A stretch of DNA of 64,000 bases from Butyricicoccus pullicaecorum (GCA_021531865.1 JAFBIW010000003.1:1-64000), one strand, 5' to 3'; positions 7,597-17,093 are shown, counted from the stretch's first letter. Notes: generated by a model not told the origin, from the letters alone. Translations and numbers: made by a program.

Positions 7597-8586
7597 TCAA
7601 ATCTGAATCAAGATCGCGCCGTAGGTCAACCCGCCGCCGAAGCCGCACAGGACGATGCGCTGTCCCTTGCGGAGCAGGCCGTTTTTACGCATTTCCGCCA
7701 GACAAAGCGGGATGCTCGCGCTCGATGTATTGCCGAACCGCTCAATGTTCATGTAGACCTTTCTGGGGTCCAAGCCGTAGCGGGTCACGATCATGCGCAG
7801 GATGCGTTCGTTTGCCTGATGCAGAACAAACCAGTCGACGTCGCCCGCCGTGCAGCCGCCCTCGCGCAGAACGGTCTCAATGGCTTCCGGTACAGCGGCC
7901 GCGGTAAAGCGGAAGACCTCGCTGCCTGACATTTCGAGAAAACGAAGCTCGGGCGGTGCCAGCCGTTCGGCGGCAAAGGGATCGGTCTCTGCCGGCAGCG
8001 CACGTGCCTTGAGACATTCGCCCAGCGTGCCGTCTGCGCGCATATACCGGGCCAGAATGCCGGGTTCAGTATCCGACGCCTGAAAGACCGCCGCGCCCGC
8101 GCCGTCGCCGAAGATCACGCAGGTCGAACGATCCTGATAGTTGATGATTCGGCTGAGCGTCTCCGCGCACACGACGAGCACGTTTTTGGCCTTTCCGGAG
8201 CGGATGAAGCTGTCCGCGACATCGGCCGCGTAGACAAAGCCGGAGCAGGCCGCGTTCAGATCAAACGCGAAGGCGTTTTTCGCCCCCAGTTTCCCCTGCA
8301 CCATACAGGCGACCGACGGCGTGAAAAAGTCAGGCGTGACCGTGCCGGTGATGATCAGGTCGAGCGCCAGCGGATCGAGTCCGGCGTCCGCCAGCGCGTT
8401 CTGTGCCGCCTCCAGCGCAATCTCCCACGTGGCCTTCCCCTTCGCGATCCTGCGTTCCCGGATGCCGGTCCGCTTGACGATCCATTCGTCGCTCGTATCG
8501 ACCATGCTTTCAAGCATCTGGTTTGTCAATGTAAAATCAGGCACGGCGCTGCCCGTACCGATGAGTATCATGCCGATGTCGTTCAC
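7597..8586 (-). CDS. fabH: Beta-ketoacyl-ACP synthase III
   Basis: It starts fatty acid synthesis by condensing acetyl-CoA or a branched primer with malonyl-ACP. The 329-residue protein has the catalytic triad Cys114 (NAACSGF), His256 (LHQANERI) and Asn286 (GNTSSASIP). It is the first gene of the operon that runs to acpP. The intergenic region to fabD holds a possible promoter and a dyad. Regulators of the FabT/FapR kind often act here, but no regulator gene is in the window. Confidence 0.97.
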   Translation of the reverse strand: MNDIGMILIGTGSAVPDFTLTNQMLESMVDTSDEWIVKRTGIRERRIAKGKATWEIALEAAQNALADAGLDPLALDLIITGTVTPDFFTPSVACMVQGKLGAKNAFAFDLNAACSGFVYAADVADSFIRSGKAKNVLVVCAETLSRIINYQDRSTCVIFGDGAGAAVFQASDTEPGILARYMRADGTLGECLKARALPAETDPFAAERLAPPELRFLEMSGSEVFRFTAAAVPEAIETVLREGGCTAGDVDWFVLHQANERILRMIVTRYGLDPRKVYMNIERFGNTSSASIPLCLAEMRKNGLLRKGQRIVLCGFGGGLTYGAILIQI

Positions 8587-8627
8587 ACTCCCTCGTATGT
8601 AGAAACTGGTTAGTTAGTCTTCCTAAA

Positions 8628-8658
8628 TGATTCGATCAAAAAAATGATACTTCGTCAA
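8628..8658 (-). promoter_or_regulatory. Candidate promoter of the fabH operon with a dyad over the -10
   Basis: On the minus strand TTGACG (8653-8658) and TCGAAT (8630-8635) are 17 bp apart. The dyad TGATTCGATCA (8628-8638) covers the -10 and shares the TTTGAT half with the site near fabD. The -10 matches consensus at only 4 of 6 positions, so this is tentative. Confidence 0.4.
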
Positions 8659-8696
8659 AAATCGAAATTTTCCAGCGGATGAAAAAATTCGACATT

Positions 8697-8713
8697 AGTT
8701 TGATTGACAAAGT
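8697..8713. promoter_or_regulatory. FabT-like operator overlapping the fabD -35
   Basis: AGTTTGATTGACAAAGT has dyad TTTG-N5-CAAA and agrees at 14 of 17 positions with the published FabT (MarR family) site ANTTTGATTATCAAATT as I recall it, counting the N as a match. It overlaps the fabD -35 (8704-8709). In streptococci FabT represses fab genes with acyl-ACP as corepressor. That it acts likewise here is inference. Confidence 0.5.
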
Positions 8714-8732
8714 AATCTGGTAATATTATAAT
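8704..8732 (+). promoter_or_regulatory. Consensus sigma-A promoter of fabD
   Basis: TTGACA (8704-8709) and TATAAT (8727-8732) are separated by exactly 17 bp, a perfect consensus promoter about 100 bp upstream of the fabD ATG. The rest of the 247-bp gap (8587-8833) is AT-rich and shows no gene. Confidence 0.85.
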
Positions 8733-8833
8733 AAGACGCAACTGGGATGTCAACCATTTCTTTCCGGAAATTCGGAAAAAAACGAATAATTACGTGGTTT
8801 TTAAAACTATGTGATGCAAAGGAGCATGATTTT

Positions 8834-9754
8834 ATGGAATATGGATTTGCTTTTTTCCCCGGTCAGGGCGCGCAGCACACCGGCATGGGCAAGGAACTGT
8901 ATGAGACGAGTGAAGCGGCGCGGCGCGTGTTTGACAGCGCGTCCGAGGTGGCTGGGCTTGACGTGGCAAAGCTTTGCTTTGAGGGCGAACAGGCGGAACT
9001 GAACCGCACAATCAATTCCCAGATCGCGATCTTCACCCATTCGATGGCCTGTCTCGAGGCCCTGCACGAGGCCGGTGTGCATTTCCGCGCGTGCGCGGGC
9101 TTCTCCCTCGGCGAATATACGGCGCTGACGGCTGCGGGCGTTCTGAGCCTTGCGGACGGCGTTCGGCTGGTGCGCCGCCGCGGACAGCTCATGCAGGAGG
9201 CTGCTGATTCGATGGATGGCTGCATGGCGGCTATTCTGGGGCTGGAGGATGCACAGGTCGAAGCTGCCTGCCGGGCAGCGGAAGGCGTTGTGCTTCCGGT
9301 CAATTACAACTGCCCGGGGCAGCTCGTCATCGCGGGCGAGCGCGCGGCGGTCGAGCAGGCGATCGAAGGCTGCAAGGCAGCCGGTGCACGGCGCGCGGTT
9401 CCGCTGGCTGTCAGCGGCGCGTTCCATACCCCGCTGATGGCGGGCGCGGCTGACGCCCTGCGCGCTTTCGCGCGGGAGCTGACCTTTCACGAGGCGAAGT
9501 GCCCCGTATACAGCAACGCGACCGGAGAAGCACTGGCTGTGACCGATTATCCGGCTTATCTCGAACAGCACATGGTCTCGCCGGTGCGTTGGAAGACGCT
9601 CGTCGCCAACGGCATGGCGGACGGTCTGACCACGGGCGTCGAGATCGGCCCGGGCAAGACCCTGACCGGCTTTGCCCGCAAGATCAGCAAGGAGCTGCAG
9701 GTCATCGCAGTCGAAACGCCGGAAGGCGTGCAGAAGGCTGCCCAGCAGGCATAA
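8834..9754 (+). CDS. fabD: Malonyl-CoA:ACP transacylase
   Basis: It transfers malonyl from CoA to ACP to supply the elongation cycle. The 306 residues start MEYGFAFFPGQGAQ and have the nucleophile Ser91 in GFSLGEY and His198 in SGAFHTPLM. The ATG at 8834 is preferred because AAAGGAG lies about 9 bp upstream; an earlier in-frame ATG would add 29 residues unlike the family. Unusually it is split off from the fab operon and transcribed divergently from fabH under its own strong promoter and terminator. Confidence 0.96.
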   Translation: MEYGFAFFPGQGAQHTGMGKELYETSEAARRVFDSASEVAGLDVAKLCFEGEQAELNRTINSQIAIFTHSMACLEALHEAGVHFRACAGFSLGEYTALTAAGVLSLADGVRLVRRRGQLMQEAADSMDGCMAAILGLEDAQVEAACRAAEGVVLPVNYNCPGQLVIAGERAAVEQAIEGCKAAGARRAVPLAVSGAFHTPLMAGAADALRAFARELTFHEAKCPVYSNATGEALAVTDYPAYLEQHMVSPVRWKTLVANGMADGLTTGVEIGPGKTLTGFARKISKELQVIAVETPEGVQKAAQQA

Positions 9755-9758
9755 AGAA

Positions 9759-9805
9759 AACACCGCTCTGTTTTCCGGGATGGAAGCAGAGCGGTGTTTA
9801 TTTTT
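9759..9805 (+). terminator. Bidirectional terminator between fabD and the SUFU-domain gene
   Basis: A 12-bp perfect stem (9759-9770 with 9787-9798) is followed by TATTTTT on the plus strand and by TTTTCTTT on the minus strand. It can end both convergent genes. Confidence 0.9.
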
Positions 9806-9818
9806 ACGTTGATTGATT

Positions 9819-10445
9819 TTAATACACGGATGCGCGGCTGTAATCGGTCACGGTGCTGCCGAGCTTGTCCAGCAAACCTTCGACGGTCTCGGTCTCGTCG
9901 ATCAGCGCGCGCAGCTCCGCGTCGGTCGCGCCGACGAGCTGCACAAACAGCACCTTGCCGTTCGGTGTGTCGATCTCCCCCAGTGCGTCGTCCGCTGTCG
10001 TCAGGAAGCCGGTGATCGGTGAGGCGCCGTCGGCGTCGATGCCGGTCTGCTGTCCCGTGTAGATATATTCGCCGGGCAGGAAAACATCGCCGTCACCGAA
10101 GGACATGCGGGCTAACGTTTGCAGGATGCCGCAAATATTCTTCTGTTCCTTTTCGCGCTTGCGGATGCCGCTTTTGCGCAGCTTGAAGGTCAGCTCAAAG
10201 CCGTACCCGCTGTATTCCGCATTTCGCGACTCTTTTTCGTACAGTTCGGAAAAGCCATAGGTCACGAAATGGTAAAAATCTCCGCCGTCATAGATACTGA
10301 TGCCATCCAGCGGATCGCTGCCTCCCAGCCGGTAGCCGACGATGGGCGCATAATGGACGGGCTCGGTCTGCCCGGGATACAGCCGGGTCATCGCTTTTGT
10401 GATTGCGTCCCAGCCGGGCGCGCAGACGGTCTCTTCGGTTGCCAT
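9819..10445 (-). CDS. Suppressor-of-fused (SUFU) domain protein
   Basis: A 208-residue cytoplasmic protein without membrane segment or signal. The stretch around YRLGGSDPLDGISIYDGGDFYHFVTYGFSELYEKE and GYGFELTFKLRK is typical of the SUFU domain. That domain is best known from a hedgehog-pathway regulator of animals but is common in bacteria, where it often serves as an immunity protein in polymorphic toxin systems. Nothing toxin-like is adjacent; the neighbours are fabD and nrdR. The ATG at 10445 has GAGGTGA 8 bp upstream; a GTG 12 bp earlier is possible. Its substrate or partner is unknown. Confidence 0.8.
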   Translation of the reverse strand: MATEETVCAPGWDAITKAMTRLYPGQTEPVHYAPIVGYRLGGSDPLDGISIYDGGDFYHFVTYGFSELYEKESRNAEYSGYGFELTFKLRKSGIRKREKEQKNICGILQTLARMSFGDGDVFLPGEYIYTGQQTGIDADGASPITGFLTTADDALGEIDTPNGKVLFVQLVGATDAELRALIDETETVEGLLDKLGSTVTDYSRASVY

Positions 10446-10464
10446 GATTATTCTCACCTCTGAT

Positions 10465-10494
10465 CAAAAAAGCGGCGCCGGATCGGGCCGCTTT
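10465..10494 (-). terminator. Terminator of nrdR
   Basis: On the minus strand a 7-bp stem (10487-10493 with 10470-10476) is followed by TTTTTTG. It lies 9 bp after the nrdR stop and only about 20 bp before the next start codon, so read-through could feed the SUFU-domain gene. Confidence 0.75.
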
Positions 10495-10502
10495 CTTCGT
10501 TT

Positions 10503-10967
10503 TTAGTTATTTTCCCGACTTTTGAGCAGAGAATTCAGCTCTTCCAGGAAGGTGTTGATATCCTTGAACTGACGGTAAACTGAGGCGAAACGCACATAGG
10601 CGACTTCGTCCACGTGCTTGAGCTCCTCCATGACCATCTCACCGATCTTCTGCGATGAGATTTCGGTCTCCAGCGTACCGAACAGCTTCTGCTCGACCGC
10701 GTCGACCAGTTGTTCCAGACGCGCCTGCGGAACCGGACGCTTTTCGCAGGCCTTCATAACGCCGGCGAGCAGTTTGTTACGGTCATAGGGTTCTCGGGTG
10801 CCGTCGCGCTTGACCAGCATAAGCGGCAGACGTTCTACCGTCTCATAAGTGGTAAACCGTTTCATACATTTCAGGCACTCACGTCTGCGGCGGATGCTGG
10901 TCCCCTCGTCCGTAGGACGCGAGTCGACGACCTTGCTGTCGGGAAAGTTACAGAATGGACATTTCAT
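10503..10967 (-). CDS. nrdR: Transcriptional repressor NrdR
   Basis: It represses ribonucleotide reductase genes according to the ATP/dATP state. The 154 residues have the N-terminal zinc ribbon Cys3, Cys6, Cys31 and Cys34 (MKCPFC...CLKC), the ATP-cone domain from about residue 49 ([16 protein letters not shown]) and the usual [14 protein letters not shown] near the end. The start at 10967 gives the conserved MKCPFC; an upstream in-frame start would only add 7 unusual residues. No ribonucleotide reductase gene is in the window. Confidence 0.96.
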   Translation of the reverse strand: MKCPFCNFPDSKVVDSRPTDEGTSIRRRRECLKCMKRFTTYETVERLPLMLVKRDGTREPYDRNKLLAGVMKACEKRPVPQARLEQLVDAVEQKLFGTLETEISSQKIGEMVMEELKHVDEVAYVRFASVYRQFKDINTFLEELNSLLKSRENN

Positions 10968-11010
10968 ACGGATCACTCGCTTAAACAAAAATCCAAATTC
11001 GGTTAATATT

Positions 11011-11038
11011 ATTTTATCACAGGTTCAGAGCCACGCAA
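11011..11038 (-). promoter_or_regulatory. Probable promoter of nrdR
   Basis: Minus strand TTGCGT (11033-11038) and TAAAAT (11011-11016) with a 16-bp spacer, about 45 bp before the start codon. Confidence 0.5.
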
Positions 11039-11062
11039 AGAAAATTTTTGAAAAAAAGCAAA

Positions 11063-11857
11063 TTATTCCAGCCGCATTGCCCGGCGCAGCACATCAGCCG
11101 CGTCCGCCAGCTCACGGTCGGCCGTATAGTTTGCAGAATAGACCTCGATCAGCGTTTGACCATCGTATCCGGCCGCGCGCAGCGCACGGTAAAACGCCTG
11201 ATAGTCCATATCTCCCTGCCCCGGCAGCAGGCAGTTTGCCTGCTCGCTCCAGTCGTTGATGTGAACGTTGACGAGTCGGTCGCCCATCACATCGAGATAC
11301 TCCCGCCAGTCATGTCCAGCTCGTCCGGCCTGCTTGATATCGAGCGTGTAGCGCAGTTCAGGGACGTTTTCATAAAGGGCGCGCAGATACGCCGGCTCTT
11401 TCGACTTGCACCAGGCAACGTTCTCCTGCGCGATCGTCATGCCCTCCTCGGCTGCTGCTGCGCAGAGCCTGCGGTACACCGCGCAGCGGCGCTCCAGATC
11501 CTCCGGGCCGGTCTCCCGCGCCATGCTGCGTTCCCCATGCAGGGTCAGATAGCGCGCGCCAAGGCGGCGGCCTGCCGCCAGATACCTGCGGTATTGTCGA
11601 AGCCCGTCCTCTGTGCGGCGGTCATACTGCGAAAACAGCAGCATCCCCTCCATCAGCGAGGTATAGGGATGGATCGACACGACTGAGATCCCGTGCGCGC
11701 GCAGCCGATCGGAGAGCAGATCGAGAAACGCCGGCTCATATTCGCTCTCGGTGTTAAAGAAAATCTCGATCAGATCAAATCCGAGCGCGGCGATGCGGTC
11801 AACGGCTTCCTCCAGCGGAAGCGGATAGAAACAAGCGGTGGAAATACCCAGACGCAT
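11063..11857 (-). CDS. Sugar phosphate isomerase/epimerase-like TIM-barrel protein
   Basis: 264 residues of the AP-endonuclease-2/xylose-isomerase-like barrel family. Candidate metal-binding strands are LTLHGE, IAQENV, YTLDIKQAG, VNVHINDW and TLIEVYS. Members isomerise or epimerise sugars and their phosphates, and some act as endonuclease IV; the exact substrate cannot be told. The ATG at 11857 follows AAAGGAG. It is transcribed toward nrdR and follows the secF terminator, so it is probably not part of the secDF unit. No sugar-uptake gene is beside it. Confidence 0.75.
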   Translation of the reverse strand: MRLGISTACFYPLPLEEAVDRIAALGFDLIEIFFNTESEYEPAFLDLLSDRLRAHGISVVSIHPYTSLMEGMLLFSQYDRRTEDGLRQYRRYLAAGRRLGARYLTLHGERSMARETGPEDLERRCAVYRRLCAAAAEEGMTIAQENVAWCKSKEPAYLRALYENVPELRYTLDIKQAGRAGHDWREYLDVMGDRLVNVHINDWSEQANCLLPGQGDMDYQAFYRALRAAGYDGQTLIEVYSANYTADRELADAADVLRRAMRLE

Positions 11858-11879
11858 GGAAGGACTCCTTTCTGAGAAT

Positions 11880-11911
11880 ACAAAAGAAGGATACTCGTGT
11901 GAGTATCCTTC
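11880..11911 (-). terminator. Terminator of secDF
   Basis: A 10-bp perfect stem AAGGATACTC / GAGTATCCTT (11887-11896 with 11901-11910), then CTTTTG on the minus strand. It is 16 bp after the secF stop. Confidence 0.75.
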
Positions 11912-11926
11912 CCTGTTTGTACCGGA

Positions 11927-12835
11927 TCAGGCGTGCTTTCTGAACTTCTTGCGGAAGAAGCCCCACAGGGAGCTGGCAAGGAAGATGGAAGAATACGCGC
12001 CGGACAGAATGCCGATCAGCAGCGGCAGCGTGAAGTCACGCAGGGACGAAACGCCCAGAATGAAGATCATGCCGATGGTGAACAGCGTGGTCAGCGTGGT
12101 GTTGATGGTACGCCCCATCGTCTGCCAGACCGAACGCTCAGCGACCTCCTCGAAGGTCTCCTTGCGCGCCGTGTGCAGATTCTCACGGATGCGGTCAAAG
12201 ACGATGATGGACGCATTGATCGAATAACCGAGAATGGTCAGCGCAGCGGCAATAAAGTTCTGGTTGAACGGGATCTGGAAGATGACGTAAACCGTCAGCA
12301 TAACGAGCAGGTCATGCACCAGACAGACAACAGCGGCCAGACCGGAGGTGAACTCAAAGCGGATGGTGATATAGACCAGCATCAGGATGACCGCGATGAC
12401 AGCGGAAACCAGAGCCGCCTTCTTCAGGTCGTTGCCGACCGTCTTGCCGACGTCCTCGCTCGAAAGCAGGTCGTCCTCGGTCAGGCCGTACTTTTCATTC
12501 ATTGCGTCCGAAACCGCCTGGCGCTGCTCAGAGGTCAGGCTGGTGGAGCGGATCATGACCTGATCCTTGCTGTCACCGATCGCCTGCGGCGCGTTCGGCT
12601 TAACGCCGGTGGCCTCTTCAACAAGAGCCTGAATCTCATTCAGGGTATCCGCGTTCAGCTCGACGTCGTGCATCTGGAACTCCATCTGCGTGCCGCCGGC
12701 AAAGTCGATATCAAAATTGAACAGGTTCATACCGAACGGCAGTGCGAGCAGGCTGACGAGGCCGGTGATGCAGAGCAGAGCGGAGATGATCGCAAAGATC
12801 TTAAAATTCTTTAAAATAGGAAATTTCTGCTTCAT
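11927..12835 (-). CDS. secF: Protein translocase subunit SecF
   Basis: With SecD it uses the proton-motive force to help proteins through SecYEG. The 302 residues have six predicted membrane spans: one near the N-terminus, a large external loop holding FDIDFAGGTQMEF, and five more with SVIAVILMLVYITIRFEF and GYSINASIIVFDRIREN, the RND-type signature. The ATG at 12835 is 8 bp after GGAGG; a TTG two codons earlier is possible. It follows secD by 17 bp. Confidence 0.95.
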   Translation of the reverse strand: MKQKFPILKNFKIFAIISALLCITGLVSLLALPFGMNLFNFDIDFAGGTQMEFQMHDVELNADTLNEIQALVEEATGVKPNAPQAIGDSKDQVMIRSTSLTSEQRQAVSDAMNEKYGLTEDDLLSSEDVGKTVGNDLKKAALVSAVIAVILMLVYITIRFEFTSGLAAVVCLVHDLLVMLTVYVIFQIPFNQNFIAAALTILGYSINASIIVFDRIRENLHTARKETFEEVAERSVWQTMGRTINTTLTTLFTIGMIFILGVSSLRDFTLPLLIGILSGAYSSIFLASSLWGFFRKKFRKHA

Positions 12836-12852
12836 TTTCAATGCCTCCTCTC

Positions 12853-14181
12853 TTACGCGCCGTAGACCTTGGGATTGCGGATCTTGAAGTCAACCATGCG
12901 GTTGAGCAGGAAATGGGTGATGGTCAATGCGGTAAACATCGACAGGATAACGCCCAGACCCAGCGTGGTCGCAAAGCCGACGATCGTACCGGTGCCCAGG
13001 AAGTACAGGACGCCTGCGGCGATCAGAGTGGTGACATTGGAGTCGAAGATCGCGGTAAATGCGCGCTTGAAGCCCGAATCAATGGCAGACTTGACGGTCT
13101 TGCCCATGCGAAGCTCTTCCTTGATGCGCTCAAAAATGACGACATTCGCGTCGACCGCCATACCGATCGACAGGATGATGCCGGCGATGCCGGGCAGCGA
13201 CAGATTGACCTTCAGCCAGCCCAGTACCAGCAGCTCGAGCGCGCAGTAGAAGCCGAGCGCGATGCAGGCAACGAAGCCGGGCAGACGGTATACCAAGATC
13301 ATGAAGATGCAGACGAGCGCAATGCCGATCGCAGCGGCGTAAACGCTGGTCTTGAGCGCGTCCGCGCCAAGCTGCGGGCCGACTGCGCGCAGCTCAACCT
13401 GAGACAGGGAGAACGGAAGCTGGCCGACGTTGATGAGGTTTGCCAGCTCACGGGCGGAATCCTCGGTAAAGGAGCCAGAAATCGAGCAGGTCTCGCTGTT
13501 GATTGCCTGAGCGACGCCCGGTGCGGAGATGACCTCGTCATCGAGCACGATGGCCAACAGGTTCTGCCCCTGCTCCATCTGGGAGATAGCGCTGGTCGCC
13601 TCGTAGAACTTCTGGGTCGCGGCGGAGTTGAACTCAAGCGCAATGTACCATTCGTCCGCGATGGCGCCCTCGGTGGGCTTGCCGTAGACCGCGGTCGCCT
13701 TCTTAACGTCCGAGCCGGTCAGCCATTCCTTGCCGGTGATATCCATGAAGGTCAGCTTTGCGGTCGCGCCCAGCATCTGGACAGCGTCCTCGGGGTTCTT
13801 GATGTTCGGGATCTCGACCAGCAGACGCTTTTCGCCCTGCAGAGAGACATTTGCCTCGGTGTAGCCCTCCGCGGTCAGACGGGCGCGCAGCAGACCCTGC
13901 GCAGTCGCCATGTCATCGGACAGGTTGCCCATGTCATAGCCCTCAGGAAGCTGCGCCTCGAAGGTGATCGAGGAACCGCCGACCAGGTCAAGACCGCGGC
14001 GGATGCCGTTTGTCGCGTCGTGGATGCTGGGGATCAGCACCTTGGCGCTTGCCGCGTCTTCCGCGGACATGTTGACCGGCGAAACGAAGCCGCCGGGAAT
14101 CGTAAGTCCTGTTACCGCTGCTGTCGTCATAAAAAGGATGATCAGCATAACGGCAATGAAGGAGATAATGCTCTTCTTCAC
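12853..14181 (-). CDS. secD: Protein translocase subunit SecD
   Basis: SecD is the larger subunit of the SecDF accessory complex. The 442 residues have an N-terminal membrane span (5-25), the external P1-type region with GIRRGLDLVGGSSITFE, and five C-terminal spans including GIAGIILSIGMAVDANVVIFERIKEELR. The start codon is GTG at 14181, behind AGGAGG. SecD and SecF are separate genes here rather than the fused SecDF of Bacillus. It has its own consensus promoter. Confidence 0.95.
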   Translation of the reverse strand: MKKSIISFIAVMLIILFMTTAAVTGLTIPGGFVSPVNMSAEDAASAKVLIPSIHDATNGIRRGLDLVGGSSITFEAQLPEGYDMGNLSDDMATAQGLLRARLTAEGYTEANVSLQGEKRLLVEIPNIKNPEDAVQMLGATAKLTFMDITGKEWLTGSDVKKATAVYGKPTEGAIADEWYIALEFNSAATQKFYEATSAISQMEQGQNLLAIVLDDEVISAPGVAQAINSETCSISGSFTEDSARELANLINVGQLPFSLSQVELRAVGPQLGADALKTSVYAAAIGIALVCIFMILVYRLPGFVACIALGFYCALELLVLGWLKVNLSLPGIAGIILSIGMAVDANVVIFERIKEELRMGKTVKSAIDSGFKRAFTAIFDSNVTTLIAAGVLYFLGTGTIVGFATTLGLGVILSMFTALTITHFLLNRMVDFKIRNPKVYGA

Positions 14182-14216
14182 GTTTTTAACCTCCTATACT
14201 GTTGCACATAAAGTGT

Positions 14217-14245
14217 ATTATAGCCCCCATTTTGACAATTGTCAA
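14217..14245 (-). promoter_or_regulatory. Consensus promoter of secDF, embedded in a palindrome
   Basis: Minus strand TTGACA (14240-14245), 17-bp spacer, TATAAT (14217-14222). The -35 is half of the perfect 14-bp palindrome TTGACAATTGTCAA (14232-14245), so it could also be an operator. About 35 bp upstream of the secD GTG. Confidence 0.85.
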
Positions 14246-14265
14246 TCTGAACCGAAAAAACGCGT

Positions 14266-15696
14266 TTACAGATTGATCTCGACGGACATGTCGGTGCCGT
14301 CCAGCCAGGGCTTGATGCGCGGATACACTTCATTCTGGAGGAATTCGTCGACCTGTGCCGGGCAGCGGCCGATATAAAGCGCCGGGTCAAGCTCAGCCAT
14401 GATCTCCTCGCGGGTCAGGCCGAACATCGGATCGGCGGCGATACGGTCAATGAGATCGTTTTCCAAGCCCTCTTCCTTAATGCGCTTGCCGGCCGCCATC
14501 GAGTGGGTGCGGATCTGCTCGTGCAGCTCCTGACGGTTGCCGCCGCGCTTGACCGCGCTCATCATGATGTTCTCGGTCGCCATAAAGGGCAGCTCGTTCA
14601 TAACATGCTGATGAATGACCTTGGGGTAGACGACCAGACCGGAAACCACATTGAGCATGATGTTCAGAATCGCGTCGACCGCGAGGAAGCCCTCGGGGAT
14701 CGAAATGCGCTTGTTCGCGGAATCGTCCAGCGTGCGCTCAAACCACTGGCCGTAAGAGGTGAAGGCCGGGTTCAGACTGTCGCAGATGACGTAGCGCGCC
14801 AGCGCGCAGATACGTTCGGAGCGCATCGGGTTGCGCTTGTAGGGCATCGCGGAGGAACCGATCTGGTGAGCCTCGAACGGCTCCTCGATCTCCTTGAGGT
14901 GCTGAAGCAGACGCAGGTCAGTCGCGAACTTGCCGGCCGACTGTGCGATGCCGGACAGGGTCGCCAGAACCTGTGCGTCGATCTTGCGGGAGTAGGTCTG
15001 GCCGGAGACCGGAACGACGCCTGCAAAGCCGAAATCGTCCGCGATCTTCTTTTCAAGCGCCTTGACCTTCTCATCGTCGCCGTCAAATAGCTCCATGAAG
15101 GAAGCCTGCGTGCCGGTCGTACCCTTGGAGCCGAGCATCCGCAGGTTTTCGATGCGGAAGTTGACCTCATCGAGATCCATGAGCAGCTCATTCATCCAGA
15201 GCGTCGCGCGCTTGCCGACGGTCGTCAGCTGCGCGGGCTGGAAATGAGTGAAGCCCAGCGTCGGCTGTGCCTTGTGCGTATCAGCGAACTGCGCCAGCTT
15301 TTCCAGCACGGCGGCCAGCTTTTTGCGCACGAGCAGCAGGCCCTCACGCATCTGGATGATGTCGGTGTTATCACCGACGTATGCGCTGGTCGCGCCCAGA
15401 TGGATGATACCGGCTGCCTTGGGGGCGACCTTGCCGAAGGCGTAAACGTGGCTCATGACGTCGTGGCGGACTTCCTTCTCACGGGCGCGGGCAACCTCAT
15501 AGTCGATGTTGTCCTTATTGGCCTCCATTTCGTCGATCTGCTCCTGCGTGATGGGCAGACCGAGCTCCATCTCGGCCTTGGCCAGAGAGATCCAGAGGCG
15601 GCGCCAGGTGGAGAACTTCATATCCGGGGAGAAGACATACAGCATCTCCTTGGAAGCGTAGCGTGCCGAAAACGGACTTTCATATACAGCGCTCAA
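14266..15696 (-). CDS. purB: Adenylosuccinate lyase
   Basis: It cleaves SAICAR and adenylosuccinate to release fumarate in purine and AMP synthesis. It is a 476-residue fumarase/aspartase-superfamily enzyme with HLGATSAYVGDN near residue 99 and the family signature SSAMPYKRNPMRSE near residue 284. The start is TTG at 15696, 9 bp after AAAGGA; no ATG fits. It stands alone without other pur genes. No clear hairpin is seen between its stop and the secDF promoter. Confidence 0.95.
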   Translation of the reverse strand: MSAVYESPFSARYASKEMLYVFSPDMKFSTWRRLWISLAKAEMELGLPITQEQIDEMEANKDNIDYEVARAREKEVRHDVMSHVYAFGKVAPKAAGIIHLGATSAYVGDNTDIIQMREGLLLVRKKLAAVLEKLAQFADTHKAQPTLGFTHFQPAQLTTVGKRATLWMNELLMDLDEVNFRIENLRMLGSKGTTGTQASFMELFDGDDEKVKALEKKIADDFGFAGVVPVSGQTYSRKIDAQVLATLSGIAQSAGKFATDLRLLQHLKEIEEPFEAHQIGSSAMPYKRNPMRSERICALARYVICDSLNPAFTSYGQWFERTLDDSANKRISIPEGFLAVDAILNIMLNVVSGLVVYPKVIHQHVMNELPFMATENIMMSAVKRGGNRQELHEQIRTHSMAAGKRIKEEGLENDLIDRIAADPMFGLTREEIMAELDPALYIGRCPAQVDEFLQNEVYPRIKPWLDGTDMSVEINL

Positions 15697-15742
15697 TGCT
15701 TGACATCCTTTCGCATTTCTAATTTTTTACGAGTATGGATTG

Positions 15743-15778
15743 AAAAAAAGACGGACGAAAAGCCGTCCGTCTTTATTT
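15743..15778 (-). terminator. Terminator of the aminotransferase gene
   Basis: Minus-strand stem AAAGACGGAC / GTCCGTCTTT (15765-15774 with 15747-15756), followed by a run of seven T. About 50 bp after the aminotransferase stop. Confidence 0.9.
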
Positions 15779-15828
15779 TAACAGTTTTCTGATATGCCTG
15801 CAAGAAAAATTACGGCTCCGGCGAGATT

Positions 15829-17034
<1,206 letters not shown>

Positions 17035-17064
17035 AATCTGTGACCCCCTAAATTTTCTATTCAT

Positions 17065-17093
17065 ATTATATGACAGGAATTCGTTTTTTGCAA
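17065..17093 (-). promoter_or_regulatory. Promoter of the aminotransferase gene
   Basis: Minus strand TTGCAA (17088-17093), 17-bp spacer, TATAAT (17065-17070), 31 bp before the start codon. Confidence 0.8.

Noticed and set aside
8610-8626. FapR-type site TTAG...CTAA near fabH
   Set aside because: Only the outer TTAG and CTAA match; the middle does not fit the FapR consensus. Kept only as an alternative in the finding.
12841-14211. Plus-strand frame of 456 codons opposite secD
   Set aside because: Exact shadow of secD with biased, repetitive composition.
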